Origin: Pelotomaculum sp. | Lineage (GTDB): Bacteria > Bacillota > Desulfotomaculia > Desulfotomaculales > Pelotomaculaceae | Assembly (NCBI GenBank): GCA_003489345.1 | Contig: DNIT01000110.1 | Location: 8,718 to 18,496, forward strand | Direction of reading: 5' to 3' | Length of the DNA stretch: 9,779 bases | Part shown: positions 1-5,397 of the stretch, in pieces | How the letters are laid out: each line of letters begins with the position of its first letter | How positions within the stretch are numbered: the stretch's first letter is position 1 | Notes under the pieces: generated by a model | What the model was told of the DNA's origin: nothing | The model's input: only the letters and a program-made list of their open reading frames with translations | Databases searched by the model: none | Position numbers and translations under genes: made by a program

Positions 1-123
1 TCAGGTGGCGGCTCCTTCGGTGGAGGAGGAGGCGGAGGATTCTCCGGTGGTGGTTCCTCTGGTGGCGGTTTTGGCGGCGGCGGTGGTTCAGGCGGAGGCG
101 GGGGCAGCACTAGAAGATGGTAG
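1..123 (+). CDS. C-terminus of a probable TPM-domain (YgcG-like) protein, 5' truncated by the window
   Basis: The frame is open from the first base and stops at TAG 121-123, giving the last 40 residues of a protein that starts outside the window. The visible part is almost only Gly and Ser with three Phe, in blocks such as GGGSF, GGFS and GGGFGGGGG, and it ends in STRRW. Tails of this kind (FGGGSSGGGG... ending in a basic residue and Trp) are characteristic of TPM-domain membrane-anchored proteins, which have a signal peptide, a TPM domain, a transmembrane helix and a low-complexity tail. None of those domains can be seen here, so the family call rests on the tail alone. Other Gly-rich surface proteins remain possible. 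No clear terminator follows; the next gene begins about 110 bases downstream. Confidence 0.62.
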   Translation, partial: SGGGSFGGGGGGGFSGGGSSGGGFGGGGGSGGGGGSTRRW

Positions 124-235
124 TGGTGGATTTTTATGGGCGATGTTCATATGTCAGCAGGCTAGAAAATAGCATACTATACGAATTTAGTTATGATTTG
201 CTGGAGAATTAGATTGGTGTGGTGGTGAATTTTAG

Positions 236-1210
236 ATGATCGAAGAAATTTTGCCTGATCTTTATCGGATAGAAGTCCCTCTGCCTAAAAGTCCCCTCAA
301 GGTTTTAAATGCCTATCTCGTCAAGGGGCAGAGGCGCAATCTGCTCATTGATACCGGCTTCAATATGGAAGAATCCAAAGCAGTATTATTTAAGGCCTTA
401 AAAACACTAGGGGTTGATTTAGCGCAAACAGATATTTTCCTTACGCATTTGCATCCTGATCATAGCGGCCTTATTTCGGCTTTTACCACCGAAAGTTCGG
501 TGATCTACTGCGGTGAACTCGACGCATATATCCTTAACGCCACCCATACCGTGTCCTATTGGTCGGAACTGAAGATATTATTTGGTTTGCATGGATTTCC
601 GCAGCAAGCTATTGATGAGGTAGTCAGCAAGCATCCGGGTTGTAACTACAACCCGGATCGGGATCATGTTTTCAGCTTTGTCAAGGATGGCTACATTCTG
701 GACATTGGCGGCTATTACTTTCATTGCGTGGAAACTCCCGGACATACCCCAGGGCATGTGTGTCTTTATGAGCCTGAGCGCCAGATTTTAGTATCCGGTG
801 ACCACATTCTGGACAACATCACCTCTAATATCAGTGAGTTAGGGATTACTGATCCCCTGGGCAATTATTTGAAGAGCCTCAAGAAGATTGAATGTCTGGA
901 CATCCGCCTAACGCTGCCGGGCCACCGGCGGGTTATGACCGACGTGCGCAGGCGCATTAGTGAATTACAAGCACATCATGACCACAGGTTGGCCGAAGTC
1001 TTAAACATATTAAAAGACGGGCCAGCCGATGCCTATCAGGTCGCCGCACGGATGACGTGGGATTTCGCCGGGACCTGGGACCAGTTTCCTCTGTCACAGA
1101 AATGGTTTGCCGCCGGCGAGGCTATTGCCCACCTGGTCTACTTATATAACAAAAATCAGCTCCGGTTCACTAAAGCTGACAGAAACCTCGCCTTTGAGCT
1201 TATCGCTTGA
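236..1210 (+). CDS. Metallo-beta-lactamase-fold hydrolase (LACTB2/glyoxalase II-like)
   Basis: This is a 324-residue MBL-fold hydrolase, predicted cytoplasmic because no signal peptide or membrane segment is visible. The metal site is complete: HLHPDH at residues 71-76 (H71, H73, D75, H76), H170 in TPGHTPGH, D189 in SGDH and H230 in LPGH. That is the binuclear zinc or iron pattern of glyoxalase II-like enzymes. Residues from about 245 to the end, rich in HHDHRLAEVLNILKDG-type sequence, resemble the winged-helix tail of the LACTB2-like subfamily, which includes thioesterases and some nucleases. The substrate cannot be read from the sequence. ATG 236 is preceded by a weak GGTGGTGA at 221-228. 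The gene stands alone: the partial upstream gene ends 112 bases before it and tandem terminators follow. No convincing promoter was found in the short gap in front. Confidence 0.9.
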   Translation: MIEEILPDLYRIEVPLPKSPLKVLNAYLVKGQRRNLLIDTGFNMEESKAVLFKALKTLGVDLAQTDIFLTHLHPDHSGLISAFTTESSVIYCGELDAYILNATHTVSYWSELKILFGLHGFPQQAIDEVVSKHPGCNYNPDRDHVFSFVKDGYILDIGGYYFHCVETPGHTPGHVCLYEPERQILVSGDHILDNITSNISELGITDPLGNYLKSLKKIECLDIRLTLPGHRRVMTDVRRRISELQAHHDHRLAEVLNILKDGPADAYQVAARMTWDFAGTWDQFPLSQKWFAAGEAIAHLVYLYNKNQLRFTKADRNLAFELIA

Positions 1211-1252
1211 GTTTCCGGTTCAACAGCACATCAAAGTAAAAAATAATATTCT

Positions 1253-1296
1253 AGCCCTTGCGAGCCGTTGGAATGGTTGGCAAGGGCTTTTGATTT
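1253..1296 (+). terminator. Intrinsic terminator of the MBL hydrolase gene
   Basis: The arms AGCCCTTGC (1253-1261) and GCAAGGGCT (1280-1288) pair perfectly over 9 bp. Additional pairs inside the loop (AGCC with GGTT) lengthen the stem. A T-rich stretch, TTTGATTT, follows directly. Confidence 0.8.
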
Positions 1297-1308
1297 ATTA
1301 AAATACAT

Positions 1309-1335
1309 TGCTGCAGTTATTTGCAGCATTTTTTT
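1309..1335 (+). terminator. Second, tandem intrinsic terminator
   Basis: TGCTGCA (1309-1315) and TGCAGCA (1322-1328) form a perfect 7-bp stem with a 6-base loop, followed by seven T (1329-1335). It lies 13 bases after the previous terminator. It should insulate the regulator operon from read-through out of the hydrolase gene. Confidence 0.82.
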
Positions 1336-1366
1336 ATCTGCAAAATTTCTTCGTAAGAGTTTTATC

Positions 1367-1395
1367 TTGACATAACTCCAGCTTGAGATTATAAG
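1367..1395 (+). promoter_or_regulatory. Sigma-A-type promoter of the zur-znuCB operon
   Basis: A consensus -35 TTGACA (1367-1372) is followed after 17 bases by TATAAG (1390-1395), five of six matches to TATAAT. It sits behind two terminators and about 50 bases before the regulator start, so it is the natural operon promoter. Confidence 0.75.
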
Positions 1396-1402
1396 TAATA
1401 AT
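1388..1402. promoter_or_regulatory. Candidate Fur-family operator overlapping the -10 box
   Basis: ATTAT-AAGTA-ATAAT is a 15-base AT-rich inverted repeat lying over the -10 hexamer. Operators of Fur, Zur and PerR are AT-rich dyads of similar size, and the downstream gene is a Fur-family regulator, so autorepression at this site is plausible. The match to any one published consensus is imperfect and AT-rich dyads arise easily by chance. Confidence 0.35.
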
Positions 1403-1430
1403 AACTAGTAAATAAGAATATGTGTATTTA

Positions 1431-1435
1431 GGGGG
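1431..1435 (+). promoter_or_regulatory. Ribosome binding site that sets the TTG start of the regulator
   Basis: GGGGG lies seven bases before TTG 1443. The alternative in-frame GTG at 1422 would place this G run inside the coding region and has no ribosome site of its own, so TTG 1443 is preferred. Confidence 0.65.
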
Positions 1436-1442
1436 TTGTCTC

Positions 1443-1910
1443 TTGAAAGAACAACAACTTGTTGACCAACTGCGCCGCAACGGATATAAAATCACACCGC
1501 AACGTCAGGAGATCCTGAAGGCGCTCATGGAAAGCAGCAGGTTGCCGCAAAGCGCCGAGGAGATTCACAATAGAGTTGTTGAAAAATACTCGAATGTCAG
1601 TCTGGACACGATTTATCGAAATCTCAATGTGCTTGAGGGTTTAGAGATCGTTAGCAGACTTAGCCTCAAAGACGGCAAGAGCCGTTATGAGTTAAACCCG
1701 GGCGGCAGTCACCAGCATCATTTAATTTGTTTGAGGTGCGGAGCTGCGGAGGCAATAGACTATTGCCCGTTAAAGGCCTTGCGTGAGAGAGGGATAGCAG
1801 AGGAAAAAAAGTTTGAAATCAGAGAACATAGCTTTGAAATATTTGGCTATTGCTCACTTTGCAGAGAGCGCTCTGATGAGATAGGCAAACTACCTGATAA
1901 ATGCAGTTAA
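1443..1910 (+). CDS. zur: Fur-family metalloregulator, probably the zinc repressor Zur
   Basis: The 155-residue protein has the normal Fur-family length and order. An N-terminal winged helix starts with GYKITPQRQEIL (14-25), and its recognition helix lies around DTIYRNLNVLEGLEIV (55-70). A C-terminal dimerisation and metal domain has His residues at 90, 92 and 93 (SHQHH), and the structural zinc site has C96-x-x-C99 and C137-x-x-C140, with H129 in REHSFEI as a further likely ligand. Members of the family bind operator DNA when loaded with metal. The zinc assignment comes from context: an ATPase and permease of the Znu/ABC-3 type follow 73 bases downstream on the same strand. Fur (iron), PerR or a manganese regulator cannot be excluded from the sequence. 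An AT-rich dyad over the promoter suggests self-regulation. Confidence 0.85.
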   Translation: MKEQQLVDQLRRNGYKITPQRQEILKALMESSRLPQSAEEIHNRVVEKYSNVSLDTIYRNLNVLEGLEIVSRLSLKDGKSRYELNPGGSHQHHLICLRCGAAEAIDYCPLKALRERGIAEEKKFEIREHSFEIFGYCSLCRERSDEIGKLPDKCS

Positions 1911-1983
1911 ACAATATGGGCAAAGCTTCAAGATTGTTTGGAAGACGGTTTTATTGAAATTCTTAAGTGAGGCATTTGAATGA

Positions 1984-2799
1984 ATGGGTATGACGGAGAT
2001 TTTTGAGAATGCGCAAGAAAAATCCTGCGGTCTTTGCTGCACAAAGCTGGAAGATTTTGGTGTGAGTATTGGTAAAACTGAAATACTCAGGGACATCAAT
2101 ATTCATATTCACTGCGGAGAGTTGACGGCCTTAATCGGCCCCAACGGAGGAGGAAAGACCACCCTGCTGAAAGCGATCCTTGGTGAAATCTCCCATACCG
2201 GCTCGATCAAGTTTCTTGACGCCAGGGAGCAAAAGAGCAGGAAGCCGGTCGTGGGTTATGTTCCCCAAAGATTGGATTTTGACCGGGGTGCACCTGTCAG
2301 CGTAATGGATCTGTTCGCCGCCGGTTTATCTGTCCGTCCGGTCTGCTTCGGTTATTCACGGAAACTGCGTGAGCGCGTTTCAGCCGGTTTGGCTCATGTT
2401 CAGGCGGACCACCTTTTGGAACGGCGGCTGGGGGATCTCTCGGGAGGGGAAATGCAGCGGGTACTCCTGGCTTTGGCTCTCGACCCGGGTCCAAACCTGC
2501 TCTTGATGGACGAGCCGGTTTCAGGCGTTGACACGGGGGGCAGAGAGTTGTTCTACCAACTGGTTTTTAACCTACGGCGTCAATATGACCTTTCGATTAT
2601 TCTGGTCTCCCACGATTTGGACATGGTAGCGCATTATGCCGACCGTGTTGTGCTTTTGAACAAGACAGTGCTCTGTACAGGCGCTCCGGCAGAGGTCTTG
2701 ACCAGCGAAAAGCTTCTGCAGGCTTACGGGCAGCTCTACTTGGAAACCAGGGCGCAAAAGTGTTTGCAGCCCAATATCGTTGGAGGTGTCCCCGTTTAA
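1984..2799 (+). CDS. znuC: Metal ABC transporter ATP-binding protein, ZnuC-like
   Basis: This 271-residue protein is the ATPase of a metal-ion uptake transporter and acts at the inner face of the membrane with the permease encoded next to it. All ABC motifs are present: Walker A GPNGGGKTT (52-60), Q-loop Q95 in VPQRLDF, signature LSGGE (152-156), Walker B LLLMDEP (172-178) and H-loop H210 in VSHDLD. The HIHCGELTALIGPNG stretch is typical of ZnuC/MntB-like ATPases. There is a short extension before the first strand with a Cys cluster, CGLCC (15-19). The start is ATG 1984 or ATG 1990 in the same frame. TGAGG at 1968-1972 is rather far from both, and an ATG at 1980 at better spacing is out of frame and stops after eight codons. 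The gene overlaps the permease start by one base. Zinc is inferred from the regulator; manganese is the main alternative. Confidence 0.88.
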   Translation: MGMTEIFENAQEKSCGLCCTKLEDFGVSIGKTEILRDINIHIHCGELTALIGPNGGGKTTLLKAILGEISHTGSIKFLDAREQKSRKPVVGYVPQRLDFDRGAPVSVMDLFAAGLSVRPVCFGYSRKLRERVSAGLAHVQADHLLERRLGDLSGGEMQRVLLALALDPGPNLLLMDEPVSGVDTGGRELFYQLVFNLRRQYDLSIILVSHDLDMVAHYADRVVLLNKTVLCTGAPAEVLTSEKLLQAYGQLYLETRAQKCLQPNIVGGVPV

Positions 2800-3638
2800 T
2801 GGAGCTTTGGTATGCTTTTGTCAGCCATATTTTACCGTTTGCCTGGGTCAGCCATGGGTTTATGAAGAACGCCCTGCTGGCGGTGTTGTTGGTCGGGCCA
2901 ATGTTCGCCGTCATGGGGACGATGGTTGTCAATAATAAAATGGCTTTTTATTCTGATACCATTGGACATTCTTCCCTGACCGGCATTGCGATCGGAGTGC
3001 TTCTGGGATTCCAGGACCCTTTATGGATCATGCTTGTTTTTTCAGTCTTTTTAGCGGTTGCTATTTCCATGCTGAAACTCTGGACTACGGCCTCCACCGA
3101 TACTGTGATTGGTTCGGTTGCCGCAATAATGGTAGCTCTCGGTATAGTCCTGCTTTCGCGAGGGGGAGGTTTCGCCAGGTTCTCCAAGTTTCTCATCGGT
3201 GATATACTTAGCATAACTTCCGGGGAAGTGTTGCTCTTGGCCATAGCTTTGGGCGGGGTTTTACTTCTATGGGGATTGATGTTCAACAAGTTTTTATTGG
3301 TAAGCTTTAATCAATCCGTTGCTCTTAGCAGGGGCGTCCCTGTGCGCCTGGTAGAAATAATTTTTTGCGTGGCAACGGCTATTATAGTAACCATATCGAT
3401 TCAATGGGTCGGCATTCTGATAATAAATTCATTTTTGATTTTACCGGCTGCAGCGGCCCGTAATGTAACCAGCAACATGATGAGCTACCATATCGTTTCG
3501 ATAATGATAACAATTTTTTCTGGGATTGCCGGCCTCTTATTGTCTTACTACTGGGCTACCGCTACCGGGGCAACGATTGTTTTAATAACTGCTCTTTTCT
3601 ACTTGGTCACCCTTTTGCTGAAACCCCGTTTGGCCTGA
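2799..3638 (+). CDS. znuB: Metal ABC transporter permease, ABC-3 family, ZnuB-like
   Basis: This 279-residue, strongly hydrophobic protein has about eight predicted membrane segments (for example residues 22-42, 76-92, 102-120, 134-160 and 187-222, with further ones to the C-terminus). Family-typical stretches include HSSLTGIAIG near residue 57 and SRGVPV near 187, where the latter precedes the ABC-3 core helices, followed by LILPAAAARN. It would form the membrane channel for the metal together with ZnuC. I chose ATG 2799, which overlaps the upstream TAA as TAATG and has GGAGGTG at 2782-2788. A GTG at 2760 in frame would add 13 polar residues inside the end of znuC and lacks a ribosome site. 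No substrate-binding protein gene follows, so the ZnuA partner must be encoded elsewhere. Confidence 0.88.
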   Translation: MELWYAFVSHILPFAWVSHGFMKNALLAVLLVGPMFAVMGTMVVNNKMAFYSDTIGHSSLTGIAIGVLLGFQDPLWIMLVFSVFLAVAISMLKLWTTASTDTVIGSVAAIMVALGIVLLSRGGGFARFSKFLIGDILSITSGEVLLLAIALGGVLLLWGLMFNKFLLVSFNQSVALSRGVPVRLVEIIFCVATAIIVTISIQWVGILIINSFLILPAAAARNVTSNMMSYHIVSIMITIFSGIAGLLLSYYWATATGATIVLITALFYLVTLLLKPRLA

Positions 3639-3738
3639 AACAAACGAAAATTTATTTCAAAAGCTTATGTCTAAAAACCACTATTTTGTAAAGGAGTTAA
3701 GATCTTCAGTAGGGAAAATATTAAATTGAGCTTGACAA

Positions 3739-3765
3739 TAGGCCGGGACTTGGCCTACTCTTTTA
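3739..3765 (+). terminator. Probable intrinsic terminator of the zur-znuCB operon
   Basis: TAGGCC (3739-3744) and GGCCTA (3752-3757) form a 6-bp stem with a 7-base loop, followed by CTCTTTTATTT. The stem is short and lies about 100 bases after the permease stop, so this is a moderate call. On the other strand there is no T run, so it would not serve the convergent gene. Confidence 0.55.
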
Positions 3766-3802
3766 TTTACGGCATTGTTTAACGACGTGGAACACGTCCG
3801 CC

Positions 3803-4117
3803 TTATGCCTGGGTTTTTGCCTTTTCCCAGATATAGGCACCGATTTGGCTAAGCGTTTTCTTTAGGCCGCCAGGGTCTTTTAGCGTATAGCCCTTGGCCC
3901 AGTAATCAGCAAGTATTTCGTTGAATTTCACAAATCCGGATATTCCGGTAACAATCCAAAGATGAACATACCCTACATCTTTTTGATCGCAGGAATGGGC
4001 CTGGTCATGTTTGTGGGTTATGCGAAACTCGCGTATGCAGTTTTCGTCATCGCGCCATGATAGGGTTCCCTCATTTACAGGTAATTCTTTGCCGCAAGTG
4101 TCACATAAAAAGGCCAA
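3803..4117 (-). CDS. Small Cys/His-rich protein of unknown function
   Basis: I do not recognise this 104-residue protein. It starts at TTG (4117 on the minus strand) with a good ribosome site AGGAGTG seven bases upstream, which makes a real gene likely. The N-terminus has C5-x-x-C8 followed by Gly-Lys, as in half of a zinc ribbon. A second cluster of possible metal ligands follows: C27, then H35, H37, H41 and C43 (pattern HxHxxxHxC), and H52. The rest is mixed helix and strand with aromatic residues and no signal peptide or membrane segment. It is convergent with the zinc-type transporter operon and divergent from sdh. A metal-binding role is only suggested by the Cys/His content and its neighbours. 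Confidence 0.72.
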   Translation of the reverse strand: MAFLCDTCGKELPVNEGTLSWRDDENCIREFRITHKHDQAHSCDQKDVGYVHLWIVTGISGFVKFNEILADYWAKGYTLKDPGGLKKTLSQIGAYIWEKAKTQA

Positions 4118-4124
4118 AACGAAT

Positions 4125-4131
4125 CACTCCT
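4125..4131 (-). promoter_or_regulatory. Ribosome binding site of the minus-strand small protein
   Basis: Read on the minus strand, AGGAGTG ends seven bases before the TTG at 4117. It is the main support for using TTG as start. A perfect TATAAT lies a little further upstream (minus strand, 4154-4149), but without a recognisable -35 box. Confidence 0.6.
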
Positions 4132-4263
4132 ATTTCTACATTTTAAAAATTATAAATACAATTAAGAATGCTAGACATTATTTTTCCACAAAACGAGTCC
4201 GGGCACCTTCTTTTTATGAGAAATGAGATCCATAAAGATTTCAAAATTATCTAAATTAAGACA

Positions 4264-4293
4264 GGTTATGGTGCCTTATACAATCGCATAACC
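4264..4293. repeat. Inverted repeat GGTTATG-N16-CATAACC
   Basis: Two perfect 7-base arms (4264-4270 and 4287-4293) are separated by 16 bases. The arm centres are 23 bases apart, about two helical turns, which would suit a dimeric regulator. No T run follows, so it is not a terminator. Function unknown. Confidence 0.4.
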
Positions 4294-4354
4294 ATTTGCA
4301 GAAGATGCGCTGACTTCATGGCATCCCTTTTGCATATTCATTATTAAGATAATA

Positions 4355-4366
4355 CTAAATATTTAG
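4355..4366. promoter_or_regulatory. 12-base palindrome CTAAATATTTAG in the sdh upstream region
   Basis: The core is a perfect palindrome, flanked by near-symmetric TAAT and ATTA sequence. It is a candidate operator for the sdh operon. It does not match the Rex, Fnr or CcpA sites I know, and AT-rich palindromes of this size can arise by chance. Confidence 0.3.
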
Positions 4367-4513
4367 TTATTAAAGGAGGGGATGCTATAGGCGATGGCTT
4401 ACAGGCTATCTTGACAGGGATGGCCTAGGTAGGTAATTCCCGCCATAGCTGCTGTTAAAATGTTTGCGTGTCAATTTTACGCGGGTTTACCGGGAGAAAA
4501 GGTCTTGGTTTGA

Positions 4514-4532
4514 GTGGGCTGAACAAGCTCAC
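4514..4532 (+). other. Hairpin in the sdh leader
   Basis: GTGGGCT (4514-4520) pairs with AGCTCAC (4526-4532), seven pairs with one G-T wobble, around a 5-base loop. It is the most stable simple hairpin in the leader. No T run follows, so it would be a leader structure and not a terminator. Confidence 0.45.
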
Positions 4533-4683
4533 AGCGCAGCGTAGTGTGCGTTAAGGGAGGATTTGGTTCGGCTTGAGCTGTTAAAAGCTCGTACAGTTAG
4601 TAGAAGACTTAAGAAAAACCTTTTATTACTGGTGAGGTTTAGGTGTTTGCCTCAATCTGTTCCTTTGGGGAAAGGAGAGTAAC

Positions 4684-5397
4684 ATGGAGCTAGCGAAGAA
4701 CTTACAGAAGACTCTCAATAAGTCTTATGGAAAGACAGACCTGTATGTTGATCTCGCTGAATCGATTACCGGTATTATACTGGTAGGTTTCTTGTGGATG
4801 CACATGCTCTTTGTAGGTACGATTTATATCAATAATGGCGCTTTGTTTAACGCGTTATCCGAGGGTCTGGATAAGTATTATCTGGCTCAAATCGGCATAC
4901 CGGCCACGGTATTGGTTATTTTGCTACACATTTTTATGGCCGGTCGGCGTGCGCCGATGCGCCTGCGTGACTTGAGGATAGCGTGGCGGCTGAGCAAGAT
5001 GATCAATCACTATGATACCTGGGTTTGGGTTGGTCAGGTCATCACAGCCTTATTGATAGGTATTTTTGCAAGCATGCACCTTTGGACAATCATGACAACC
5101 TGGCCTATTGAAGCGGTGAAAAGCGCTCACCGTGTCGCCGAGCCTGGTGTTGCTTTTTGGGGTGGTTTCAGCATCCCATACTATTTAATTTTTTATGCAA
5201 TTTTTCTGCTCGTTGGAGAGTACCACGCAGGATTCGGACTCTACCGTATCCTTGTCAAGTGGGGCTGGTTTGAGCGGCATAAAATGGGCTGGGTGTTAAA
5301 AGGGATAACCGTTATAATCATCTGCATCGGCGTTGGAGCCCTTTATATGTTCACTCAGGTAGCTAAAATGTATCCGCATGCAGGAGGTGCCCTATGA
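4684..5397 (+). CDS. sdhC: Succinate dehydrogenase/fumarate reductase cytochrome b subunit, di-haem
   Basis: The 237-residue membrane anchor matches the single-subunit, five-helix cytochrome b of the Wolinella FrdC and Bacillus SdhC group. Hydrophobic segments lie near residues 27-48, 68-86, 112-136, 157-178 and 203-225. Four histidines, H40 (LWMHML), H82 (LLHIF), H132 (SMHLW) and H181 (GEYHAG), fall in the first four helices where the axial ligands of two haems b are expected. E179, two residues before the last ligand, occupies the place of Glu C180 of Wolinella fumarate reductase, the key residue of its proton E-pathway. E60 lies where the menaquinol-site glutamate would be. The subunit anchors SdhAB and passes electrons to or from menaquinone. 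ATG 4684 has AAAGGAGA just upstream, and the gene overlaps sdhA by ATGA. Confidence 0.92.
   Translation: MELAKNLQKTLNKSYGKTDLYVDLAESITGIILVGFLWMHMLFVGTIYINNGALFNALSEGLDKYYLAQIGIPATVLVILLHIFMAGRRAPMRLRDLRIAWRLSKMINHYDTWVWVGQVITALLIGIFASMHLWTIMTTWPIEAVKSAHRVAEPGVAFWGGFSIPYYLIFYAIFLLVGEYHAGFGLYRILVKWGWFERHKMGWVLKGITVIIICIGVGALYMFTQVAKMYPHAGGAL

Larger units (their letters stand above)
4118..4683. other. Gene-free region between the small protein and sdhC
   Basis: About 565 bases carry no credible coding frame on either strand. The left part must hold the minus-strand promoter of the small protein. The right part must hold the promoter and a long leader of sdhCAB. Visible elements are an inverted repeat (4264-4293), a 12-base palindrome (4355-4366), a consensus -35-like TTGACA at 4411-4416 without a good -10 at the right distance, and several hairpins, the best at 4514-4532. 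A further small stem lies at 4633-4654 (TGAGG with CCTCA), just before the sdhC ribosome site AAAGGAGA (4671-4678). I do not recognise a known riboswitch class. Confidence 0.6.

Noticed and set aside
1..120. Gly/Ser codon repeats read as a DNA tandem repeat or CRISPR-like array
   Set aside because: The repetition is irregular, has no spacers and is explained by a continuous Gly-rich coding frame ending at TAG 121.
1422..1442. GTG start at 1422 for the Fur-family regulator, adding seven residues
   Set aside because: It would place the only good ribosome site (GGGGG 1431-1435) inside the gene and add residues not typical of the family. TTG 1443 has correct spacing.
2760..2798. GTG start at 2760 for the permease
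   Set aside because: No ribosome site precedes it, it lies within the end of znuC, and the added residues are basic and polar. ATG 2799 has GGAGGTG and the usual stop-start overlap.
3784..3798. GACGTG/CACGTC hairpin as terminator of the minus-strand gene
   Set aside because: The stem is perfect but has a 3-base loop, and no T run follows it on the minus strand.
4372..4413. AAAGGAGGGG followed by ATG (4381) and a second ATG (4394) as a small leader gene
   Set aside because: The first ATG touches the Shine-Dalgarno sequence and stops after two codons; the second gives only six residues. A regulatory micro-ORF cannot be excluded but has no positive support.
4411..4440. TTGACA at 4411 as a complete sdh promoter
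   Set aside because: No acceptable -10 hexamer lies 16-18 bases downstream (TAATTC at best), so only the -35-like box is mentioned.
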